DNA of 64,000 nucleotides from Lewinellaceae bacterium (GCA_020636005.1 JACJYR010000001.1:1188001-1252000), one strand, 5' to 3'; positions 28,862 to 38,840 are shown, counted from the stretch's first letter. A program made the numbers and translations. The notes: generated by a model from the letters alone, not told the origin.

Positions 28862-29449
28862 ATGAGCTTACAAAAATCAACTGCTAACAGCATGCATTTC
28901 TATTTTCTTTTCTCCATGAACCTTCATGCCCAAACCTTGGGGCAAGTAGATGGCGATTTCGTGATACCCGCCAACAAAGACTATAAATATTCAGCACCCA
29001 AGACGAAGTACCTTGCTGTTTCCTACAATGCCTTTACCAGTTCCAAGCCGGATACCTACGACTTTATTTTTGACACCGCCAACAAACCTTATCGGTATTT
29101 TACAGGTGGTGGTAACTTTTTTGGTTATGCCAATGCGCCCGTCTATTTGCCGGACGGGGCCATCGTCACTGAAATTAAGGCTTGGATATATGACAATGAT
29201 GCAACAAAATTGACAAGGCTACGACTTGAACGTACTCCGTTTGGAGGGGGGAATATTATTATCGGCACGGTGGAAACAACGGATGTCTTTGCATCAACCA
29301 CGGTACAGGAATTGACTACCACTGTGTCAGAAACCGTGGATAACTCAGCGTATTCCTATTACCTGCGGTTCACATCGGGGGCATCCAACACAGAGGAATT
29401 ACGCCTATATGGAGTGCGCATCACCTACACAGTTTCGAAGGTGGATTGA
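28862..29449 (+). CDS. Hypothetical secreted protein
   Basis: A 195-residue protein, intact. A weak signal sequence is visible after a possible internal start (MHFYFLFSMNLHAQ, ATG at 28892), and the mature part is beta-rich (YLAVSYNAFTSSKPDTYDFI, YANAPVYLPDGAIVTEIKAW, SYYLRFTSGASNTEELRLYG). It ends RITYTVSKVD and has no T9SS sorting tail. The fold looks like a small jelly-roll exported domain. The 400-bp gap before it holds no gene, only a 12-bp inverted repeat (28567-28578 and 28666-28677). Confidence 0.65.
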   Translation: MSLQKSTANSMHFYFLFSMNLHAQTLGQVDGDFVIPANKDYKYSAPKTKYLAVSYNAFTSSKPDTYDFIFDTANKPYRYFTGGGNFFGYANAPVYLPDGAIVTEIKAWIYDNDATKLTRLRLERTPFGGGNIIIGTVETTDVFASTTVQELTTTVSETVDNSAYSYYLRFTSGASNTEELRLYGVRITYTVSKVD

Positions 29450-29654
29450 CGGTAAACATTTTAACAAAATGGCCCGCTGGCACCGGGCCTTCCCATTGAA
29501 AAGACCACCTGCTACTACCGGTCCCAAAGTCAATGCGGGATAAATCTTGCAGTTGGTACTTGGGCGAGTGGGCATCAATGCAAGCATAAGTTGTGGCAGG
29601 TGTTCGCTCGTCCCTGAACTACCCCAGCCTTTGTTCCTGGAAGTAAAAGAACTT

Positions 29655-29923
29655 TCAAGCCGCCTCCGCCATCTCCACCTGCAACAGAGTACCCCAACTG
29701 CTTCATCATCGCCTGGCTATCCTCCCAAGTCAGCCCAAAAAAGAGCGGACATCTGCAAGTCCCAATGGGCTGTAGCACCGACATCAGCACGTCCATGTCT
29801 TTTCGGCGAGGTTTCCTTCCATGATGGCGTTCTCCGACCAGCCCACCAGCTTCTCTCAAGCGACAGCTTGTGGTTGAGGTAGGCGAATATTTTTTGTGCG
29901 GCTATTTTTTTGGTTACAACCAT
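29655..29923 (-). pseudogene. Frameshifted small conserved-looking gene of unknown function
   Basis: Starting at the ATG at 29923, fragments in different frames combine to a protein of about 88 residues: VVTKKIAAQKIFAYLNHKLS, then (K)DMDVLMSVLQPIGTC, then GLTWEDSQAMMKQLGYSVA and a short tail ending EMAEAA. Two to three shifts are required. The helical layout and the TWED...LGY motif look like a real small protein family, but I cannot name it. It lies directly beyond the displaced ileS tail at 29930. Confidence 0.45.
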
Positions 29924-29929
29924 ATATTT

Positions 29930-30160
29930 TCAATTCAAACTCACCTCAATCCCCACCATCACCTCATCCGCCAATTCCACCTGCTCCCCGGCCACTTCCG
30001 AGGCCAAAATCAGCGAATCCGCCAGCACCTCCGCTTTGATGTATTCCCTAAAATTCTCCACCGCAGCCTCCACTTCCCCGTGCCGCTCGATGCGCACGTT
30101 GATGCGGTCGGTCACGTTGAAGTCCTTGTCCTTGCGGATGTTCTGGATGCGGTTCACGAG
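29930..30160 (-). pseudogene. Displaced 3' end of ileS (host-like tail, copy 2)
   Basis: An uninterrupted frame of 76 residues beginning LVNRIQNIRKDKDFNVTDRI, followed by NVRIERHGEVEAAVENFREY, IKAEVLADSLILASEV and ending VMVGIEVSLN. This is the normal C-terminal end of Bacteroidota isoleucyl-tRNA synthetase. It is GC-rich like the ileS core but lies 2.7 kb away from it, beyond the OLD-type gene. It lacks a start of its own except a GTG within the tail. Homology begins abruptly at the LVNRIQ codons. Confidence 0.8.
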
Positions 30161-30202
30161 ACAGGGAGGGTTTTTCGCCCAACAGCAATTAGATTTTACT
30201 TT

Positions 30203-31925
30203 CTAATTTTCCAAAAACTGTATTACATCTTTGTGGATTTCGGAAGCTAACATATTCAATGCGACAGTTGCCCTATCGAGGATAAGCCCACCTGCATTCC
30301 TGATACGGTGGAATAAAGCATTTTCCCGCTCGAATAAGATTCTCTTTCCATTTACTTCTTCAAAAATATTTGCACTGACGGAATCCCATGTGGCATTGGG
30401 AGGAAGTGTCAAGTTTTGTTCAATGAAAATTCGTCCACTATGCTTTCGAGGGGTTCGGAAATTTGATTCGATACGGTAAGATTTAACTTATCGAGTATTG
30501 CACGTTTCAAGCTTCTGGTACGAGCAGGTAGTTTTCAATATTTTTTTCGCTTCCATTCATGCAATACAGGATTATTAACAGCATTGTTTCCAAAGGCAGT
30601 TTCTTCACTATCATAATCAAATAGCATGACTCTTTGAACATTTGGATTGATTTGTCTTAACCCTTCAAAATGCTTTTCTGCTGAGTCCTTCATGGCAGTT
30701 TTGGTAGTGCCTCCCATATAGAAAGAATAATACCTGAAAAACGATTCGGTTTTTCCCAATACATTTGCCCATGATGAGAGGATTCGCCCGTCGTCCTCAC
30801 CCTCTAAGTAAAGAATATGAGGAGATTGGCTTGTTTGTACAACTGCTTGGTTATCAACATCTGATAATGCTGTGATGATGGTAAGCAATGAAGAAACCCC
30901 TTTATGTTCGTCTGCTAAAACAGAGATAATTCCATGTACGCCCACACCTTTAATAAACTCTTCGGCATGAGTCGCTGTGATGAACTGTACGTCTTTTTTT
31001 CTGCTTGAAGTAGCCTATGACTTTGCGTTTTGTAAATTGACATGCATGTGGGCATCCGGTTCATCGAATAGAATGGTAGTAAGTCCTTCAAAACCATAAT
31101 AAAATGCGAGCAAGGTCAACACCTGATGAAACCCACTTCCTCCTGATATTGTTTCAAATTCCTCCCCCAGGTACTTTATAAGTTACTTCAATGTCAGTCG
31201 CAACGCCACCTCGCTCATAGATAGGCGGGTTGATTTGTACTCGAACCACTCACTTACAACACGGCTGATTTCCTGCCAATCTTTGTTCTCTCATGAATGG
31301 GCAGTTGTGAAGTTTTACCATCATTGATTTTGATTTTATCAACCACCCTGAATAGCAAATTTCTCAGCACGGAACCAGGCTGTGCCTTGCCAACATTCTT
31401 CGTAACACTCCTTCGTCGTACCAGATTTCAGAGTTTCCAACCCAGAAAAGGGGGGACGTAGACAATCCTCGGCAAGTCTCCTATTGTTCTGAGAGTCCAT
31501 GAAAATATTTCCATCCTTGAGCAGGAACTGCGTATGCAGAACTGGGGCTGCTTGATACCTTAAATGGACGCCAAACTGGGTAGTACCTCCATCGGCATTG
31601 CGCCATTCTAAGTCAATTTCAATTAGGATTAACTCTTGCTTTTTTCCACCATTGATGTACCTCCTGTCCGTTTTATCGTGCCACAAAAGGTTAAATTCCG
31701 GCAGCAAATGCGGTAAAGTTAGGCAGCACTATCTGAATACCAGAGTTACCAGTTTTATTAGGTCTTCTTGTGAATTCATCTACGCAATATTGCCATATTG
31801 CAATCGCTTGTAGGACAGTACTTTTTCCGCTGTTATTCTGGCCCAACAAGAAGGTCGAAATCTGTGAACTCGTAAGTTTGATTCTTGACCTTTTTAAAAT
31901 TTTTAAGCGTTAGCTTTTTAAGCAT
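30203..31925 (-). pseudogene. OLD-family ATPase/TOPRIM nuclease, frameshifted
   Basis: Reassembled from several frames, about 570 residues. It opens MLKKLTLKNFKKVKNQTYEF and, after one shift, has Walker A as GQNNSGKST. Further on come an ABC-type signature region (ISGGSGFHQVLTLLAFYYG), Walker B (TTILFDEPDAHMH) and a His switch region (FITATHAEEFIKG). A C-terminal TOPRIM-like part has LYLEGEDDGRILSSWA and MLFDYDSEE. OLD nucleases act in phage defence in several bacteria, so a defence role is plausible. At least five frame breaks are present, among them an extra C inside Walker A. The gene is AT-rich and sits exactly between two remnants of the ileS 3' end, which suggests it entered as cargo of an insertion. 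Confidence 0.72.
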
Positions 31926-31964
31926 CAAATTCATTGGCTGATTTTTTGACCTCAAAGAGGTCAG

Positions 31965-32104
31965 CTAATTGCTTAGCAAATCTAATTTTATTTGAATGAA
32001 AACCTCATCCGTTAATTCCACCTTATCCCCATCCACCTCCGAGGCGAGGATGAGCGACTCAATAACACCTCGGCCTTGATGTACTCCCAGTAGTTCTCTA
32101 CGGC
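31965..32104 (-). pseudogene. Partial 3' end of ileS (host-like tail, copy 1)
   Basis: On the minus strand the sequence reads AVENYWEYIKAEVL, then after one shift ESLILASEVDGDKVELTDEV and FIQIKLDLLSN before a stop. This is clearly related to the last 45 residues of copy 2 (AVENFREYIKAEVLADSLIL...), but not identical. It starts directly after the stop of the extended ileS gene (32124) and ends 40 bp before the OLD-type gene. Confidence 0.75.
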
Positions 32105-32123
32105 AGTTTACATAAAACTTGTT

Positions 32124-35100
32124 TTAACCAACCGTATTTTTAACTCGCTTAATTCGATCCTTAGCTTTTTTTTCTTTGTTTGACAACTTGGCTAAGTTTG
32201 AATTTAACTGCTGGATTCTTCTCCTCATTGGATAATTTGTTTTAAATTTTTTCATAAAGAAAGGTACAAGGGATTTGTTGTGTAATAATAACTCAATAGC
32301 TCTGTACCTAACATATGAGGAAGAGTGATTTAAATTTTTACTTATAACCGTGCGTAAAACGTCCTTATTAACATCAATAATAGAAGAGTCTTCTTCCAAA
32401 GTTTTATCTAACAGTACAAGTCCACCAACTTTTTCTGAAACATCATTGGATTTGACCAAATTTATATAACTGGAAAATTCTTCTTTTTTGCTTTGTTCCT
32501 CAGTTGATTAACTACTCGTTTACGTTCTGATTTTCGTTTTTCTGTTAACCTAACAACGGCCAATTTGATGTTACTCATTTGATCGTTAAGGTCAATTTCA
32601 AATCTCTTTGTAAGAGTATTTACAAAAGTAATATCTACAGCTAAAACGGTTTTCTGTATTTCCTCTTTTGAAGAAAAAATTACTCTCTGTAACATTTCTT
32701 TCTCTTCACCAGTTGCTTGTATAGAAACAGTTATTCCCTCTACAATTTTAAAATCTTTTTTCCTTTCGAGAACTTTGAATTCTGTTAATCAGGTCTCTTT
32801 TGAGTCCTTCTAATCTCTGAGCGTCTGTAACAGTAATATCTAAAGCAACAGTTACTTTATCATCGTAAGCAGTTTTCCAACCAGGTAGGTCTTCAGTAGT
32901 AAGTATAAGGTCAGCAGGCGTGATTTCATATTTATTACCATTTACTTCGATGATAGTGCTGCCTGCTTTTCAAGTGAGTTGATTTCTTCATTAGTCAGTG
33001 CGGCAATGCGCTCGGCGGCAGCCTTCATGTCCTTGCCAAGCTTCGAGCCGAGTCTTGAAATTGGCTTTCGCCTGCTTTTTAACAAACCACTGGCATCTGT
33101 GATGTATTCTATCTTTTTTCACATTTACTTCGTCCATGATGAGCCTCTTTCACACCGTCTACTTCTTTGAATGAAACGCTCGTCGAGGACCGGTAGTAGG
33201 ATTTTTGCAATGGCAAGCGTACTCCGCAGCCCATTACTCTTACGGATACTAAAGGCAAACGAACAGATGCGTTGGGCATAGTCCATGCGCTTTTCGAGGG
33301 CGAGTCCAATCTTGCTCGGTTCAGGTGTTACCAAGTCGGTCAGGTGTATACTATCGAAGCGCAGCGGTGTATTTTTTGCTTCGCAATGTCCTTGATAGGG
33401 GCGGTCAGGTTGCGGTACAGCCAATCCGTGAAGAAAGGTGCCATCGGTGACGCCAACTGCCCCACCACCATCAGGCACTCGAAAGGGTTTGATAAGCGGC
33501 ATGTTTGTCGTCATTCATTTCACCAGACCAAAATCTTTTGCGGCTAATTCGCACGTACCAATTGCTCAAATGTTCATCCACAAAATCCTCCACCAGACGG
33601 CAGGCCCGGTGCGGCTCGTAGTCGTCCATGGCGGCGTGGTAATCTGCCACGAGCGAGTAGAGTTTTGAGATGACCCAGCGGTCGAGTTCCGAGCGCTCGT
33701 CGTAGTCCATCACGTTGAACTCGTCCATCTTCCAGCCGTCGAGGTTGGCGTAGAGGGCGAAGAAATTGTAAGTGTTGAACAGCGTCCCGAAGAACTTCCG
33801 CTGCACCTCGGCGATGCCTTCCACGTCGAATTTGAGGTTGTCCCACGGCGCAGCATTGGAAATCATGTACCAGCGGGTGGCGTCGGCACCGTATTTCGCA
33901 ATCGTCTCGAAAGGGTCCACCGCATTGCCGAGGCGCTTCGACATTTTGTTGCCGTTCTTGTCCAGCACGAGGCCGTTCGATACCACGTTTTTAAAAGAAA
34001 CCTGGTCGAAAGCCATCGTTGCAATGGCATGCAGCGTGTAGAACCAGCCCCTCGTCTGGTCAACGCCCTCGGCGATGAAATCGGCGGGGTACATGTTGTC
34101 GAAAGGCGCTTTGAACGGACGGTCGTCGCCAGCTTTCAGCTTCGCCAAATCCAGTCCCCATTGGGCGTAGGGCATGGAGCCGGAGTCGAACCAAACGTCG
34201 ATGAGGTCAAGTTCCCGGCGCATTTCCTGACCATCTTCCGATACCAAAACGATGTCGTCAATGTACGGGCGGTGCAGGTCGGCAGGCACGGTTGCGACAG
34301 CTCCAGCTTGTCGTTTGCCTTTCGATTTCGGTTTGCAGCTCCGCAACGGAGCCAATGCATTTTTCCACGGAGCCATCTGCGGTGCGCCAGATGGGCAACC
34401 CGATGCCCCAGTAGCGGCTGCGGCTGAGGTTCAGTCTTGGAGGTTTCGAGCCACTTGCCGAAGCGGCCCTCGCCCGTGCTGGCGGGCTTCCAGTTGATGG
34501 TTTTGTTGAGTTCAAACATGCGCTCCTTCACGGCACTGGCCTTGATGAACCAGCTGTCGAGCGGGATAGTAGAGCACGGGCTTGTCGGTGCGCCAGCAGT
34601 GCAGGTAGTTGTGGGCGTACTTGGCCACGTTGAGCGCCTTGCCGTCGAGCTTGAGGCGCACGGCGATGTCCACGTCCGTGTTCACGTAGTCGGCCTCGTC
34701 CTGGTAGTTTTTCACAAAACGGTTGCTGAACTCGCCGACGTTTTCCTTGAACTTGCCCTGCTTGTCCACCAGCGTGAGGGCGCCGATGCCGTTGGCCTTG
34801 GCGGCCTTCATGTCGTCGGCACCGAAGCTGGGGGCGGTGTGCACAACGCCCGTTCCGTCCTCGGTGGTCACGAAATCGCTGACCAGCACCGGAAGGCGTC
34901 GGTGTGCATCTGCCCGTCGTAGCCGAAAATGGGTTCTATTTCGTTGCCGAATGGCAACAACTGCTCATAGCGGATACCTTCGAGTTGTTTTTTAAAAATT
35001 TTAACGTAATAGGAGCGCTCTATCTCCAGCATCAAGTCTCCTGGTTTTACCGCCAAACCATAATTGCCAACCACGAGCGGCTCTGCTGTCTCTCATTATA

Positions 35101-35943
35101 TGCCATACGGGCGCTTTTGGTATAGCTGGGTTGAGCGTTTGCAATTGATTTTTTTCGAGCCATGACAACGATTTGATGACCGATGGTCAAAAGTTCTTAC
35201 TGTGTTCGAGGTCAGCGTCAGTCAGGGCAGTGTTCGTCCATGCGGCGATGTCGGACGTCCTCTCTTCATCATCCTCGAAAGAGGAACTGCGACGTCTCGT
35301 TTTTCACCACTTTGAACAGCGCCACCACCGTCGTGTCCGTCACCTCCCGGTAAGCGCCGGGCATGTTCAACTCGTGCGAAGAAAGTCCCGTACCTGCCCC
35401 GGCGAGTAGGGCTGGATGGTATAACCCTTGTACAGCAAACCCTTGTCGTAGAGGCGTTTGAGCATCCACCAGACGGTTTCGATGTACTCGTTTTCGTAGG
35501 TGATGTAGGGGTTGTCGAGGTCCACCCAATAGCCCATTTGCGGGTGATGTCGTCCCACTCGTTCTTGTAGCGCATGACGGTTTCCAGGCACTTGTGGTTG
35601 TACTCGTCCACCGAGATGGTCTTGCCGATGTCTTCCTTGGTGATGCCGAGTTCTTTTTCCACGCTGAGTTCGATGGGCAGGCCGTGGGTGTCCCAGCCGC
35701 CCTTGCGCTCCACCCGCTTGCCCTTCAGGGTCTGGTAGCGGCAGAAGATGTCCTTGATGGCACGAGCCATGACGTGGTGGATGCCCGGCTTGCCGTTGGC
35801 GCTGGGCGGCCCTCGTAGAAGACCCAGGAGTTGTCGGCGGGGCGTTGGTTGACGCTTGCCTCGAAAATTTTGTTGGCCTCCCAGAATTGGAGGAGTTCTT
35901 GGTCGATGCTGGGGAGGTTGAGTTGTTTGAATTCTCTGTACAT
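32124..35943 (-). pseudogene. ileS: Isoleucyl-tRNA synthetase with foreign tail and C-terminal extension, many frameshifts
   Basis: Charges tRNA-Ile. Starting at ATG 35943 (MYREFKQLNLPSIDQELLQF), all parts of IleRS can be found in order but in changing frames: the HIGH-type site NGKPGIHHVMARAIKD (~35800), RVERKGGWDTHGLPIELSVE, the editing domain (~34900-34600), the KMSKR loop in NGNKMSKRLGNAVDP (~33940) and the anticodon-binding region (~33700-33100). At least ten shifts are needed. From about 32960 the DNA turns AT-rich and the tail reads RDLINRIQSSRKE, then VEGITVSIQATGEEKEMLQR, aligning with the normal IleRS tail but strongly diverged. It continues without stop (one shift at an A-run) into about 150 extra residues (RLTEKRKSERKRVVNQLRNK ... 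NHSSSYVRYRAIELLLHNKS ... KDRIKRVKNTVG). Because IleRS is essential, either the frames are sequence errors or another copy exists. Confidence 0.85.
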
Positions 35944-35993
35944 GTTCTGATTATCAATGTTTTATACAGTTGCCGCAAGTTTGGAACTGCCGT

Positions 35994-36711
35994 TTAGGAC
36001 TTTTTGATTTTGGTTGGAAATTCGTCGTAGGTACGGTCGTTCAGGGTGCGACCAGCGGCTTTTTTTTTCTGCCGCCCCATTGCTTGAAGAAGAAGGCGAC
36101 TTTGCTTTTTTACATTGCTGCAAAATATCCTGCACCCATTCCTCCGCCATTGGTCGGGGTTTTGTGCCGCTCTCACCGCCGACGATGACCCAGTCTATGC
36201 CTTTTAGGTTCAAGTCTGGTAATGGCCCAATAAGAGGTTCACAGGAAAGAAACTTGATTTTAGCACCTGTTTGCCGCAAAAATCAATCCGGTCCACCACC
36301 CGCTCGTCCTCTACGGAAACGCCCATCCAGATGTTGGGTGTCCAATCCAAAACTGCGAATATGTTGCAGCAAGTTCTGCCCGTTTTGTCAGCACTTGGAA
36401 TTGATGCTGCGGGCATTCGTTCATCACTTCGAATACCCGTTGGATATAATCGAGCGGGACTTTTTCGTGAAAAAGGTCGGACATGGAATTTACGAATACC
36501 ACTTGTGGCTTCTTCCAAGTGTAGGGTATGGCCAGCGTGTCAGGGTGCAGCGTTAGCTCAAAGCCATTGGCGTACTTTTTTCCAAGCCCATCGCATGAAG
36601 GCGACGGGAGAGGATTTCCGCATAGCAAAATTTGCAGCCTTGTGAGATTTTATTGCAGCCGGTGGTGGGGTTCCAGGTTTGCTGCGTCCATTCTATGGAT
36701 GATTGTGCCAT
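35994..36711 (-). pseudogene. DUF5131 / phage Gp37-Gp68-like three-Cys protein, frameshifted
   Basis: Starts MAQSSIEWTQQTWNPTTGCN and shows the three-cysteine motif GCNKISQGCKFCYAE, resembling a radical-SAM-type cluster site. After a shift at a six-base homopolymer (36576-36581) it continues YANGFELTLHPDTLAIPYTW, VNSMSDLFHEKVPLDYIQRV and HQFQVLTKRAELAATYSQF, then IDWVIVGGESGTKPRPM and finally RTLNDRTYDEFPTKIKKS. At least three frame changes are required. It starts 3 bp after the TcmP stop, so the two were one operon. In this family the three-Cys protein is typically paired with TcmP. The biochemical function is not established to my knowledge; both are common on mobile elements. Confidence 0.8.
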
Positions 36712-36714
36712 TGG

Positions 36715-37790
36715 TTACTTTACTATTATTGAACCTTCAGCTATGGAATGAATCTTTTCAGACACTAACTTGTGGTCCAAGACAATTTTTCTTTCTTTCT
36801 CAAGTCTTCGCAATACTTCATTGGCATCTTTTGGCAAGTTATTATCAAGTGTGAATAAATAAACCTTGTAGTTAGTATCGAGACTTTTGCTCAAAACTTG
36901 GGTTTCAAGGTCTTTTCAAAAACCCTTCTTTTGCTTGGTTTATTTAGTTCAGGGAAAAGCAAAGGTGTTGAAGGGTTAATTTTGTCTTTCCTTCAATATC
37001 AAAATTGGCTTCACCACGCTGTCTGTCCATTTTCGATAAAATAAATCTTCAAGAATTTTTCAATGCCATAAGTGTGGTTTGAGCCAAAATTAATCCGTAG
37101 ATGTTGGACTTTTTTTGATGGAAAAAGGAGCAATAAAGTATTGTTTATCAGCAGGAATCAGAGTATCAATATTCAAGCACAAGACGATGAATGTGAAATA
37201 GTCTTTTGTTTTCAATATCCTCACTTCTTATTTTTACTCCAATTCCTGACCTGCTGACTCACCAAATCGGTTGATAAAAGAAGATGAAATAAAAAACAAG
37301 AAATCAGTTTGTTTAAGGCATTCAACTTATGAAAAAAGCCACTTATGATGAATTTTACTCCTTTTTTGAAGGAAAGTTTGCGGCATTCTTCATCTGGGGC
37401 AACTGCTCCTCAAAACATATCCTAAAGTCCTGTTTAGATAGTTCTGTAGAAAACACTTTTGGTTTTAAATAAGGCTCAACGTTTTGTGTCAACTGGTTGA
37501 AAAGTTTGGAATCCAGTTCATTGAAAAAGGTTTTGACATTCAACTTATTATTAACAATGTACCTGTATTGTTGCCAACTATCTTCAAGTTTAATTAGCGG
37601 GCTCCCAAATACTCCATCAGCATCTTTTCCTTGGCCTGAAAAGATCAAAAACGTTGACGTTTTTCCATTTCGGGTTTGAGGATGCTAAAAAGCACTGGTA
37701 GCCACTCACGCAGATAGAGCCTATAAACATCAAGCTTGCATTTTCAGTTCCTTCATCGAAGGGTTCATTGAAAAAGGTTTCTGAAGCCAT
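36715..37790 (-). pseudogene. tcmP: Three-Cys-motif partner protein TcmP, frameshifted
   Basis: Begins MASETFFNEPFDEGTE, then after shifts CKLDVYRLYLREWLPVLFSI, FSGQGKDADGVFGSPLIKLE, and NNKLNVKTFFNELDSKLFNQ in the N-terminal half, and ends in VLRRLEKERKIVLDHKLVSE with the stop 3 bp before the DUF5131 gene. These are the hallmarks of TcmP (opening FF.EPFDEGT.KL, then W.P). Most of the middle (36850-37350) is broken in all frames. TcmP may have a methyltransferase-like fold, but that is inference. It is followed upstream by repeat copy 1 and the VapBC module. Confidence 0.7.
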
Positions 37791-37876
37791 GTTGGTTTTT
37801 ATTTTAAAATTAGAAACGAAAATAAATCATTTTGTTTTATTTTAAAATTATTTTGTTTTTGATTTTATCTAAAATC

Positions 37877-38030
37877 AAAAAAGCCCCGCCAGGTCTGCAA
37901 CCTGCCGGGGCTTTTCGTTCCTCTTAAAACATCAGCGCCTCACAGATTGCCGGGCAACGTGGGAATAATTATGCTGATGATAATGGAAGATGGTAACATT
38001 GAGTTTTGCTTTTTGCAGGGCGAAGGTAAG
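37877..38030. repeat. Accessory-module repeat, copy 1
   Basis: The ~150-bp element starts with a near-perfect terminator hairpin (aaaagccccgccaggt ... acctgccggggctttt) and continues with gcctcacagattgccgggca, gggaataattatgctgatga, taatggaagatggtaacatt and a T-rich end gcgaaggtaag. It lies between the start of tcmP and the end of vapC. Two more copies are at 38671 and 39608. The hairpin can act as terminator in both directions. Confidence 0.93.
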
Positions 38031-38043
38031 TCGTTTTTGTTTT

Positions 38044-38432
38044 TCAGGCCACTTTCAAACCCAAGTGTTTTTCCATCGGGTCGAAGTCTCGGTCGGCGTG
38101 GAGGAGCGGCAGGTCATTTTCGATGCAAAAGTCCCGATAATCACGTCCACCGTTTTTCGGATGGTAATGCCTTTCTTCCTCAAAAGGCGATAGTTTTCTG
38201 CGCTTTTTAGGGCAATTGCCTTTCCGCACAAATCGAAACAGGGAAGAGTCATCAAATAGTTCTTTGCTTTTTCGAAACCCTTGTCGTCCTTGAACCCACG
38301 CAACACTTCAGAAAGGATGATGTCGCCAATGCCAATGCGCTCTGTTGCCAGCTTGCGGTCGAGCAGGTCGGTCTCTCTGGAAGTGACACCATTGAAATAG
38401 TCAATCCAAACGGTGGAGTCAACGATGGTCAT
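38044..38432 (-). pseudogene. vapC: VapC-type PIN-domain toxin with a C-terminal frameshift
   Basis: A PIN-domain endoribonuclease. The N-terminal 100 residues are intact: MTIVDSTVWIDYF with Asp5, IILSEVLRGFKDDKGF with the second acidic residue, and TIRKTVDVIIGTF with the third. Near 38110-38130 the frame slips; the proper end (IENDLPLLHADRDFDPMEKH, with the fourth acidic position, to LGLKVA) lies in another frame that stops at 38044. With one base corrected the protein is about 129 residues, normal for VapC. It overlaps vapB by 4 bp (ATGA), a tight toxin-antitoxin arrangement. As read, the toxin would be inactive or altered. Confidence 0.85.
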
Positions 38433-38626
38433 GCGTCAGCCCGCATTTGGTCAAGGTCGCCCTCCCACTTCACCTTTCCCCGCAGGGTGCGAATGCCCTC
38501 TTGGTTCACCATCTGAATCAAGAGTTCCAAGGCTTTTTCGACCACTTCTTTTTTTGTTTTCAAGCCACTCAGGTTCATGGCGGTTTGGATGAGTTGGTCG
38601 TTTACAACGATGCTTGAAGTTTGCAT
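38429..38626 (-). CDS. vapB: VapB-type antitoxin
   Basis: A 65-residue protein with a ribbon-helix-helix-like N-terminus (MQTSSIVVNDQLIQTAMNLS, then KTKKEVVEKALELLI) and a C-terminal segment (GKVKWEGDLDQMRADA) expected to bind the toxin. The RTLRGKVKWEGDLDQMR region is typical for antitoxins of the DUF2191 type. Its stop overlaps the vapC start. It should repress its own operon together with VapC, but no operator is obvious in the 45 bp to repeat copy 2. Confidence 0.87.
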   Translation of the reverse strand: MQTSSIVVNDQLIQTAMNLSGLKTKKEVVEKALELLIQMVNQEGIRTLRGKVKWEGDLDQMRADA

Positions 38627-38670
38627 TTCAAAAAATTTAGTTTACAAAAGTCGCTGTTTTCTTTGAAACC

Positions 38671-38823
38671 AAAAAGCCCCGCCAGGTCTCCAACCTATCG
38701 GGGCTTTTCGTTCCTCCAAAAGAACAGCACCTCACAGATTGCCGGGCAACGTGGGAATAATTATGCTGATGATAATGGAAGATGGTAACATTGAGTTTTG
38801 CTTTTTTGCGGGGCGAAGGTAAG
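38671..38823. repeat. Accessory-module repeat, copy 2
   Basis: About 90% similar by eye to copy 1 over the full length: terminator hairpin (38671-38709), then cacagattgccgggcaacgt, gggaataattatgctgatga, gaagatggtaacattgagtt and gcgaaggtaag. It separates the vapB start from the end of xisI. Confidence 0.93.
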
Positions 38824-38840
38824 GGATATTATCTGAGAAA

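Noticed and set aside
29870..30250. Plus-strand frames opposite the displaced ileS tail
   Set aside because: The minus strand encodes a recognisable IleRS C-terminus; the plus-strand frames are shadows.
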